From: an uncultured Bacilli bacterium
GTDB taxonomy: Bacteria > Bacillota_I > Bacilli_A > RF39 > UBA660
Reading direction: 5' to 3'
DNA length: 6,229 nucleotides
Assembly: GCA_934133155.1 (NCBI GenBank)
Contig: CAKPAT010000071.1
Location: forward strand, 1-6,229
Positions 1 through 5,139 of this stretch are shown here, in pieces. The notes under the pieces are model-generated. The model was not told where the DNA came from and did not search any database. It saw only the letters and a list, made by a program, of their open reading frames with translations. The translations under genes and the position numbers were made by a program. Numbering within the stretch: the first letter of the stretch is position 1; every line of letters begins with the position of its first letter.

Positions 1-79
1 AAGAAAAAGCAGAATAGCCTATACCCATAATTAATAAAATAAAACATAAACTTATTATTAAAATGTTTTTCTTCTTCAT
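1..79 (-). CDS. N-terminus of a third SipW-type/LRR surface-protein paralog (C), truncated by window edge
   Basis: The first 26 codons of a gene that continues beyond position 1. The translation begins MKKKNILIISLCFILLIMG and goes on IGYSAFS, almost identical to the N-termini of the two complete paralogs upstream. It therefore encodes a basic start, a hydrophobic export helix and the YSAFS segment that precedes the mature domain. ATG at 79-77 is preceded by AAGGTGA. Only 11 bases separate it from the stop of paralog B, so it is very likely co-transcribed with B and perhaps translationally coupled. At the DNA level the segment is closer to paralog A (about four differences in 70 bases by eye) than to its neighbour B. 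The remainder (beta domain, LRRs) is inferred from paralogy and not seen. Confidence 0.85.
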   Translation of the reverse strand, partial: MKKKNILIISLCFILLIMGIGYSAFS

Positions 80-83
80 AATT

Positions 84-90
84 TCACCTT
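84..90 (-). promoter_or_regulatory. Ribosome binding site of paralog C
   Basis: AAGGTGA on the minus strand, four bases before the ATG at 79 and directly adjoining the TAG stop of paralog B at 91-93. Ribosomes terminating on B would cover this site, which suits coupled translation. Confidence 0.75.
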
Positions 91-1596
91 CTATCCTAAC
101 CATTTTATAGTTGCATTACTTCCCCATGGACTGCCTGTTATTGAACCTTCTTTTTGATTTATTGTAATAGTTTCAATTGGGTTATAGTCTTGCTCTGTTT
201 TAAATGCATCTGCTCCTATTGTTTTAACACCAGTGCCTATGGTTACGGTTTTTAATTTATTAAGTATAAACGCTTTTGCGCCTATACTTTCTACGCTATT
301 TGGTATATTTATTTCTGTAAGTGATGATGCATAGAAAGCACCACCTCCTATAAATTTTAATCCTTCATGTAATGTAACTTTAGTCAAATAACAACCGTTA
401 AATGCATAGCTATCAAGTCTTTGAACGTTTGACGGTATGTCTATTTCTTTTATATTGGTGTTTCTAAATGCTCTATACATGATTGTTGTGACATTTTGTG
501 GTATTACTGTTTCTAAATTGTCTTTTCCTGCATAACTATTCAAAGTAGTATAATCGGTACTACCATCATTATTTCTGCCATAAATAAATGCGTCTTTTCC
601 CGTTACATTATTGCCAGCAAATGCTCCCCCACCTAAATTAGTTACGCCGCTTGGAATAATTATATTAGTTATTCGATTACTACTAAATGCACTATCACCA
701 ATATATTTTAATGTAGCGGGCAAATTAATAGTTTTAATTTTGTTCCATTGAAATGCTTCAAACTCTATACTTTCTAAATTATTGCTTAATTTTAAAGTAG
801 TAATTTTATTACTCATAAATGACATAGCACCTACTTTAACAATTGTATCTGGCATAGTCACACTTGTTATTTTTTTATTATTAAATGAGCCAATACTTCC
901 AACATTATCTTTATATGAACCACTAGCAATTTCAGTTACGGTATATCCATCTATGTTTTCTGGTATAACCACATCAGTTCCACATGTTTCGTCATAATCA
1001 GTTATAGATAGTGTTCCGTTTTTTAATACTTTTCCAGTATAACAGTTATCCTTATGGGTAATACCAACATCACTTTGCTTATAGATTAAATTTAAGGTTA
1101 ATTTGTTTATTAAATTTTCTGGCATTTCAGTTATTTCGTTTTTGAATTTAATATAAACATTATAATATTCTGTTTCATTGCTATCAATTATTAATCTTGA
1201 GTTTGTTAGATTGGTATTTGTTTTTATATCCGTTGATACATTACTATCCGCATAGGCATTACATAAAAAGGAATCATTACTACAAGTTAGACTTCCTAAT
1301 GTTGCAATTGCTGGGATACTACCTTTGTTTGTAACCCCTATTTTATAATAAACATAGTTACCTGGCTTTTCCATCTCTACATTAAATGTTGCTGTATCTT
1401 TAGTAAACGATTTATTTTTTTCTACAATATTTCCAGAGTTATTTGTTTGCTCAATAGAAGTAATTTCTACATCCCAGTTACTGGTGATAGATGAAGATGA
1501 ATTTATGTTTAATTTAGAAGAAAAGGCTGAATAACCTATACCTATAATTAATAAAATAAAACATAGACTAATTATTAGAATGTTTTTTCTTTTCAT
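91..1596 (-). CDS. Secreted leucine-rich-repeat (LRR_5/BspA-like) surface protein with SipW-type N-terminus, paralog B
   Basis: A 501-aa predicted exported protein. Residues 5-25 form a hydrophobic helix ending GIGYSAFSS, like signal peptides of SipW-dependent (TasA/camelysin-like) proteins. Residues about 28-175 are a beta-rich, Asn/Thr-rich domain containing a PGNYVYYKIGVTNKGSIPA segment and C105/C112. C185 and C205 bracket the entry to the repeats and could form a disulfide. From about 240 come 22-residue LRR_5 units (pattern IxxIxIPxxVxxIGxxAFxxNx): four, then an insert with AFIYG and DYTTLNSYAG, then about five more. The end is a cap with GSPWG and NATIKWLG. There is no LPxTG, C-terminal helix or lipobox, so retention at the surface is unexplained. 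ATG at 1596 has AAGGGTGA upstream. The likely role is adhesion or host/partner contact (family inference). The ligand is unknown. It lies 192 bases after paralog A and 11 before paralog C. Confidence 0.88.
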   Translation of the reverse strand: MKRKNILIISLCFILLIIGIGYSAFSSKLNINSSSSITSNWDVEITSIEQTNNSGNIVEKNKSFTKDTATFNVEMEKPGNYVYYKIGVTNKGSIPAIATLGSLTCSNDSFLCNAYADSNVSTDIKTNTNLTNSRLIIDSNETEYYNVYIKFKNEITEMPENLINKLTLNLIYKQSDVGITHKDNCYTGKVLKNGTLSITDYDETCGTDVVIPENIDGYTVTEIASGSYKDNVGSIGSFNNKKITSVTMPDTIVKVGAMSFMSNKITTLKLSNNLESIEFEAFQWNKIKTINLPATLKYIGDSAFSSNRITNIIIPSGVTNLGGGAFAGNNVTGKDAFIYGRNNDGSTDYTTLNSYAGKDNLETVIPQNVTTIMYRAFRNTNIKEIDIPSNVQRLDSYAFNGCYLTKVTLHEGLKFIGGGAFYASSLTEINIPNSVESIGAKAFILNKLKTVTIGTGVKTIGADAFKTEQDYNPIETITINQKEGSITGSPWGSNATIKWLG

Positions 1597-1600
1597 GTTT

Positions 1601-1608
1601 TCACCCTT
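1601..1608 (-). promoter_or_regulatory. Ribosome binding site of paralog B
   Basis: AAGGGTGA on the minus strand, four bases before the ATG at 1596. It starts only four bases after the end of the 30-bp palindrome at 1613-1642. A hairpin or a protein bound to that palindrome could therefore affect ribosome access. Confidence 0.75.
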
Positions 1609-1612
1609 ACTT

Positions 1613-1642
1613 TTAACAGATAATATCGTTATTATGTGTTAA
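1613..1642. repeat. Imperfect 30-bp palindrome, copy 1 of the A/B spacer
   Basis: Arms TTAACAGATAATA (1613-1625) and TATTATGTGTTAA (1630-1642) are complementary at 12 of 13 positions (a G:G mismatch at 1619/1636), around the centre TCGT. It is followed on the plus strand by GTTTTAA, also present after copy 2. Copies are 107 bp apart start to start, close to ten helical turns. There is no long T-run on either side, so it is not a standard terminator. It sits just before the paralog B ribosome binding site, in its likely 5' leader. It may be an operator, a leader hairpin or a recombination site. Confidence 0.8.
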
Positions 1643-1678
1643 GTTTTAATGGCATTTTAATCATTTTCTTCAAATATC

Positions 1679-1708
1679 AAGACAAAAACGCGGTAAAAAT
1701 GCTATAAT
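1679..1708 (+). promoter_or_regulatory. Candidate plus-strand extended -10 promoter between the palindromes
   Basis: TGCTATAAT at 1700-1708 is a complete extended -10 element. AAGACA at 1679-1684 matches 4 of 6 positions of the -35 box with an 18-base gap. It points away from paralog B into the 3' end of paralog A, so a transcript would begin close to palindrome 2 and run antisense to A. No plus-strand gene follows it. It may be chance, an antisense RNA promoter, or the displaced state of an invertible promoter. Confidence 0.35.
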
Positions 1709-1719
1709 TTGATTAGATA

Positions 1720-1749
1720 TTGACGTATAATAACGATATTATACGTCAA
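1720..1749. repeat. Perfect 30-bp palindrome, copy 2 of the A/B spacer
   Basis: Arms TTGACGTATAATA (1720-1732) and TATTATACGTCAA (1737-1749) are exact reverse complements around the centre ACGA. Against copy 1, arm positions 3/28 and 6/25 change together from A:T to G:C, so symmetry is kept. The centre ACGA is the reverse complement of copy 1's TCGT, so by the centres the copies point in opposite directions, while the shared GTTTTAA flank is in direct orientation. On the minus strand the palindrome includes a TATAAT, so a bound protein would cover a possible -10 box. Confidence 0.85.
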
Positions 1750-1765
1750 GTTTTAAATTTGAAAA
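1738..1765 (-). promoter_or_regulatory. Candidate promoter for paralogs B and C, -10 box inside palindrome 2
   Basis: Minus-strand TATAAT (1738-1743) is preceded after 16 bases by TTTTCA (1760-1765), 4 of 6 matches to TTGACA. Transcription would start near 1731 and give a leader of about 135 bases containing palindrome 1. This is the best minus-strand match found in the A/B spacer, but such boxes are common in AT-rich DNA. Read-through from the promoter of A is the alternative. Confidence 0.35.
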
Positions 1766-1788
1766 AATTTTAGTTAATTCTAAGATTT

Positions 1789-3294
1789 TTATTTTAGCCA
1801 ATTTATAGTTGCGTTTGTAGCACCCCAAGGGCTACCAGTTATTGCACCCTCTTTTTGATTTATGGTTATTGTTTCAATTGGATTATAATTGTATTCTGTT
1901 TTAAAAGCATTAGTACCAATTGTTTTAACACCACTACCTATGGTTACAGTTTTTAGAAAATTATGAAGAAAAGCTCCTTCTCCTATGGATTGTACGGTAT
2001 TTGGAATATTTATTTCTGTCAATCCAGTTTGATAAAAAGCACCATCATCAATTGTTTCTAATCCTTCATTTAATTTTATTTGCTTAACATTATTAGAAAA
2101 AAAAGCATGAGATTTTATTAGTTTTACAGAACTTGGTATTTCAATAAAACTGGAGGTTATTTCCCTAAAAGCTTCCGTGTCAATTGTTTGAACAGTATTT
2201 GGCACTATTATTTGTTCTTCGCTGCCGGCATATGAATTCAAAGTTGTATAATCTATTGTTCCATCTTGATTAACTCCGTAAATAAACGCTTTTTCACCAG
2301 TTAGAAGATTGTGTGTAAATGCGCCACCTTCCAAATAATTGACACTTTTTGGAATTGAAATTTCTTTTAATTTATTACTTGCAAATGCAGACAAACGAAT
2401 TTTTTCTAATCCCTCTGACAATGCCAATTCTGAAATATTATTACTTTTAAATGCATAATTTCCTATTGTTTTTATATTTTTTCCTAAAGTTAATGTTTGC
2501 AATTTGTTCGATATAAACGCACAAGAGCCTATATAAGTTATAGTGTCTGGTATAATAACACTTGTAATCTTTTTCTCAGCGAATGGACTAACATGTTTTT
2601 CTAAAACATTATCCCATTTGCCATCTGCTATTTCAGTTACTGTATATCCATCAATGCTTTCTGGTATAACCACATCATTTCCACACGTTTCGTCATAATC
2701 AGTTATAGATATTGTTCCGTTTTTTAACACTTTACCAGTATAGCAGTTATCTTTATGGGTAATACCAACGTCACTTTGCTTATAGGTTAAATTTAAAGTC
2801 AATGTGTTTATTAAATTATTTGGCATAGATGTAATTGTATCTTTAAATTTAATATAAACGTTATAATATTCAGTTTCATTAATGCCTATTATTAATCTTG
2901 AGTTTGTTAGATTGGTGTTTTCTTTTATATTCGTCGATACGCTACTATCTGCGTAAGCTCCACATTCAAAAGCGTCATTTGAACAAGTTAAATTGCCTAA
3001 TGTGGCTATTGCTGGGATACTACCTTTATTTGTTACTCCTATTTTATAATAAACATAGTTCCCTGGTTTTTCCAATTCAACATTAAATGTAGCGGTGTCT
3101 TTGGTAAATAATTTATCTTTTTCTACAATATTTCCAGATTTATTTGTTTGCTTAATAGAAGTGATTTCTACATTCCAGTTACTGGTGATTGAAGAAGATG
3201 AATTTATGTTTAGTTTTGAAGAAAAGGCTGAATAACCTATACCCATAATTAATAAAATAAGACATAAACTTATTATTAAAATGTTTTTTTTCAT
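1789..3294 (-). CDS. Secreted leucine-rich-repeat (LRR_5/BspA-like) surface protein with SipW-type N-terminus, paralog A
   Basis: A 501-aa predicted secreted protein, the first gene of the tandem array. It has the same plan as paralog B: hydrophobic helix 4-24 ending GIGYSAFSS, a beta-rich domain to about 175 with a CSNDAFEC cysteine pair, and C184/C204 at the entry to the repeats. Then come four 22-residue LRR_5 units, an insert with AFIYG and DYTTLNSYAG, five more units and a GSPWGATNATINWLK cap. No cell-wall sorting motif is present. The start chosen is ATG at 3294. An in-frame GTG at 3303 would add only VRI, and its own bases form part of the AGGTGA ribosome binding site. Residues 1-220 and the last 60 are nearly those of B, while the LRR core differs at most exposed positions. 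A sigma-A-type promoter lies about 57 bases upstream. Adhesion or surface interaction is a family-level inference. Confidence 0.88.
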   Translation of the reverse strand: MKKNILIISLCLILLIMGIGYSAFSSKLNINSSSSITSNWNVEITSIKQTNKSGNIVEKDKLFTKDTATFNVELEKPGNYVYYKIGVTNKGSIPAIATLGNLTCSNDAFECGAYADSSVSTNIKENTNLTNSRLIIGINETEYYNVYIKFKDTITSMPNNLINTLTLNLTYKQSDVGITHKDNCYTGKVLKNGTISITDYDETCGNDVVIPESIDGYTVTEIADGKWDNVLEKHVSPFAEKKITSVIIPDTITYIGSCAFISNKLQTLTLGKNIKTIGNYAFKSNNISELALSEGLEKIRLSAFASNKLKEISIPKSVNYLEGGAFTHNLLTGEKAFIYGVNQDGTIDYTTLNSYAGSEEQIIVPNTVQTIDTEAFREITSSFIEIPSSVKLIKSHAFFSNNVKQIKLNEGLETIDDGAFYQTGLTEINIPNTVQSIGEGAFLHNFLKTVTIGSGVKTIGTNAFKTEYNYNPIETITINQKEGAITGSPWGATNATINWLK

Positions 3295-3299
3295 TATTC

Positions 3300-3305
3300 T
3301 CACCT
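3300..3305 (-). promoter_or_regulatory. Ribosome binding site of paralog A (decides the start)
   Basis: AGGTGA on the minus strand, five bases before the ATG at 3294. The site contains the GTG that could be mistaken for an upstream start at 3303. The same GGTGA core occurs before every other start in the window. Confidence 0.8.
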
Positions 3306-3350
3306 ACAGCTTATTATGAATGAATACTTGGAATATTATTCTTTACGTTA

Positions 3351-3379
3351 ATTATAGCTTATTTATTTTCTTATAGCAA
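3351..3379 (-). promoter_or_regulatory. Probable sigma-A promoter of paralog A
   Basis: Minus-strand TTGCTA (3374-3379; 4 of 6 matches to TTGACA), a 17-base gap, then a perfect TATAAT (3351-3356). Predicted transcription start is near 3344, giving a leader of about 50 bases with no palindrome of the kind found before paralog B. This is the best-formed promoter in the window. Confidence 0.65.
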
Positions 3380-3467
3380 GGACATTTTATGAAGCGATTT
3401 ATAATACGCTAATTTAATGGTGAAAATGAACATACGCTTTTTATTTAAAGGAATAAAATGTAATGAG

Positions 3468-3551
3468 GTTAGATAAAAAATAACCAAAAAAATATAAACT
3501 CCTATTTGCTTTTCACTATATTTATCCTTTACCCCTACTTTTTTATCTAAC
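3468..3551. repeat. 84-bp segment bounded by 13-bp perfect inverted repeats
   Basis: GTTAGATAAAAAA at 3468-3480 is exactly mirrored by TTTTTTATCTAAC at 3539-3551, with 58 bases between. The right arm abuts the fhs terminator hairpin. No gene with a convincing start is inside, and no flanking target-site duplication was seen. Possibilities are a tiny non-autonomous (MITE-like) element, a long-range RNA stem, or chance between A/T-rich tracts. The GTTAG/CTAAC ends make pure chance less likely. Confidence 0.5.
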
Positions 3552-3554
3552 TTA

Positions 3555-3580
3555 AAAGCAAGCCGTTAAAAGCTTGCTTT
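3555..3580 (-). terminator. fhs: Intrinsic terminator of fhs, overlapping its stop codon
   Basis: Perfect 9-bp stem: AAAGCAAGC (3555-3563) pairs with GCTTGCTTT (3572-3580), with an 8-base loop. The upstream arm overlaps the fhs TAA stop (3579-3581). Read on the minus strand it is followed by a short T-rich stretch (TTTTAAGTT), so efficiency may be modest. It separates the fhs unit from the surface-protein array. The stem is symmetric and could also stop plus-strand transcription. Confidence 0.7.
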
Positions 3581-5114
3581 AATTTATTCCGGTTATATTT
3601 CCTCCACCATCTATTTGCATGTTTAAATAAGCAGGTTCTTTAGGTAGTCCTGGCATGGTTAGAACTTTACCTAGATAAACTGTTATGAAACCAGCACCAT
3701 TTTTTAATTTTATATCGGTGACGGTTAATGTATTATCTTTAGGAAAACCTAATTTTTTAGGATCATCACTTATGGAAAATGGTGTTTTACATATACATAT
3801 TGGAAGTGGTAAATTATTATATTTTTTAATTTTTTCTAAGGCTTTTTCTTCATATATTATTTTACTTGGGTAATATAGAGAAAGTATTTTGGATATTTTT
3901 TCTTTTAATGGTTCATTTAAATCATATAATGTATTTATTTTAGGTTTTTTAAATTCACATATTTTTAATGCTAATTCAGTGGAACCTTCTCCACCTTTTT
4001 CGTAAGCATAAGATATGATAGTTTCTACGTTAAATTTTAAGGTATAATTTTTAATAATTTCTATTTCTTCTAAAGTATCTTCTTTAAAATGGTTTAGACA
4101 TACTATGATATTATTTATGAATTTTTGCATATTTAGAATATGAAATTTTAGATTTTCTAAACCTTTTAATAAATCACCTTCCCCATTATATTTTAAGCTT
4201 CTTATTGTGACATTTATTACTACGGCATAAGGTTTTAAGTTATTTAAACGGCATTTTATATCAAAAAATTTTACTGCTCCCAAATCTGAGCCAAATCCGG
4301 CTTCTGTGATTACATAATCTGATAAGGAAAGTGCTAGTTTGGTAGCTACTGCCGAGTTACAACCGTGGGCTATATTGGCAAATGGTCCGCCATGAATGAT
4401 GATGGGGTTATTTTCCAAGCTTTGAACAAGATTAGGTTTTATGGCGTCTTTTAATAAAATTGTCATAGCGTTTTCTATTTTTAATTCTTTGGCATATACA
4501 GGATTTCCTTCTATGTTTTCACCAATTATGATATTACCTATTTTTTCTTTTAAATCTTCAAGGTTTTGGGCTAGACAAAGTATAGCCATGATTTCACTTG
4601 CTGGGGTTAAATCAAAGCTTTCTTCACGGTTTTCTAGATTTATTTTTCTTAAGGCTCTATCGTTTATATCTAAACATCTATTGAATAAAACTTTTTTGAT
4701 TTTAAGTTCATTTCCTTGATATATATGGTTATCAATGGCAGCGGAAAGCAAGTTATTTGCTGATGTTATAGCGTGCATGTCACCAGTAAAATGCAAGTTT
4801 ATATCATTTTCAGGCACTACTTTAGCCATTCCACCACCGGTTGCACCACCTTTTATACCAAAAACAGGTCCTAAAGATGGCTCTCTTAATACGGCTACTG
4901 AGTTTTTATTTAATTTTCTAAAAGCGTCATTTAAACCGAGCGACATGGTTGTTTTACCTTCACCATATGGGGTTGGACTAACGGATGTGACTAGTATTAA
5001 TTTACCTTTTAAATTTTCATTTCGATAATTTATTTTGGCTTTATAATTTCCATATTTTTCAATATTTTCTTCTTTTAAATTTAACTTTTGAGCTATTTCT
5101 TCTATTTTTTTCAT
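3579..5114 (-). CDS. fhs: Formate-tetrahydrofolate ligase (10-formyl-THF synthetase), compact form
   Basis: A cytoplasmic one-carbon enzyme: formate + ATP + tetrahydrofolate give 10-formyl-THF + ADP + phosphate, feeding purine and formyl-Met synthesis. Family signatures run the full length: ATP loop TPYGEGKTT (48-56), EPSLGPVFGIKGGATGGG (78-95), NLHFTGDMHAIT (106-117), HGGPFANIAHGCNS (241-254), FGSDLGAVKFFDIKCR (274-289), KGGEG (373-377), GAGF (473-476) and MPGLPKEP (487-494). At 511 aa it is shorter than the usual ~556. The deficit appears spread over the N-terminus and surface loops, with no motif lost, so it looks functional. Y371 stands where most family members have Trp. The ATG at 5114 matches the family at EIAQKLNL and has GGTGA five bases upstream. 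It lies 25 bases after the SDR gene. No folD is visible nearby. Confidence 0.96.
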   Translation of the reverse strand: MKKIEEIAQKLNLKEENIEKYGNYKAKINYRNENLKGKLILVTSVSPTPYGEGKTTMSLGLNDAFRKLNKNSVAVLREPSLGPVFGIKGGATGGGMAKVVPENDINLHFTGDMHAITSANNLLSAAIDNHIYQGNELKIKKVLFNRCLDINDRALRKINLENREESFDLTPASEIMAILCLAQNLEDLKEKIGNIIIGENIEGNPVYAKELKIENAMTILLKDAIKPNLVQSLENNPIIIHGGPFANIAHGCNSAVATKLALSLSDYVITEAGFGSDLGAVKFFDIKCRLNNLKPYAVVINVTIRSLKYNGEGDLLKGLENLKFHILNMQKFINNIIVCLNHFKEDTLEEIEIIKNYTLKFNVETIISYAYEKGGEGSTELALKICEFKKPKINTLYDLNEPLKEKISKILSLYYPSKIIYEEKALEKIKKYNNLPLPICICKTPFSISDDPKKLGFPKDNTLTVTDIKLKNGAGFITVYLGKVLTMPGLPKEPAYLNMQIDGGGNITGIN

Positions 5115-5119
5115 TTAAA

Positions 5120-5124
5120 TCACC
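5120..5124 (-). promoter_or_regulatory. fhs: Ribosome binding site of fhs
   Basis: GGTGA on the minus strand, five bases before the ATG at 5114, inside the 25-base gap after the SDR stop. That gap is too short for a full promoter, which supports co-transcription with the SDR gene, though a promoter inside the SDR coding sequence is not excluded. Confidence 0.65.
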
Positions 5125-5139
5125 AATATAAGTATATAA

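Larger units (their letters stand above)
1597..1788. other. Regulatory spacer between paralogs A and B
   Basis: A 192-bp gap with no supported gene on either strand. It contains the paralog B ribosome binding site, the two 30-bp palindromes, a 7-bp inverted repeat GCATTTT (1652-1658) / AAAATGC (1696-1702), and promoter-like boxes on both strands. No hairpin with a clear T-tract follows the stop of A on the minus strand, so some transcription from A into B is plausible. The gap contrasts with the 11 bases between B and C. Confidence 0.7.
91..3294 (-). repeat. Tandem gene duplication (paralogs A and B) with conserved ends and diverged centre
   Basis: Both genes are exactly 1506 bases. DNA similarity is high over the first ~650 bases of each gene (about 2650-3294 against 950-1596) and over the last ~180 bases (about 1789-1970 against 91-270). 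The LRR core between is much more different, although its 22-residue frame is kept. The start of paralog C at 1-79 is a third copy of the 5' block. Conserved blocks flanking a variable core are natural substrates for homologous exchange between copies. Confidence 0.8.
3306..3578. other. Intergenic region between fhs and the surface-protein array
   Basis: About 270 bp with no supported gene. In minus-strand order it holds the fhs terminator, the 84-bp inverted-repeat-bounded segment, an AT-rich stretch with a small AGCG/CGCT dyad around a plus-strand TATAAT (3400-3405, no adequate -35), and the paralog A promoter and leader. Only sub-40-codon frames occur. Confidence 0.6.

Noticed and set aside
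782..997. 71-codon plus-strand open frame inside paralog B
   Set aside because: It lies fully antisense to the conserved LRR gene, has no ribosome binding site in view, and its protein is the hydrophobic low-complexity mirror expected of an LRR_5 reading frame.
1720..1749. Palindrome 2 as an intrinsic terminator of gene A
   Set aside because: On the minus strand the stem is followed by ATATCTAATC, not a T-tract, and the stem is mostly A/T. An operator, hairpin or recombination-site role fits better.
2898..3086. 62-codon plus-strand open frame inside paralog A
   Set aside because: Antisense to the conserved beta domain, with no equivalent open frame kept as a protein in paralog B. No supporting start signal.
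3295..3303. Upstream GTG start for paralog A at 3303
   Set aside because: The GTG is part of the AGGTGA ribosome binding site. ATG at 3294 has proper spacing, gives the same N-terminus as B and C, and makes A the same length as B.
3417..3476. 19-codon plus-strand frame MVKMNIRF...
   Set aside because: No ribosome binding site and too short to support without expression or conservation data.
3371..3487. 38-codon minus-strand frame starting TTG near 3484, with an AGGAG upstream
   Set aside because: It has a rare start, 11-base spacing and no recognisable sequence, crosses the promoter -35 of gene A, and lies in AT-rich DNA where such frames arise by chance.
4441..5028. Plus-strand open frames antisense to fhs (also 3685-3873)
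   Set aside because: The minus strand carries an unmistakable full-length fhs. The opposing frames are shadows without recognisable domains or start signals.
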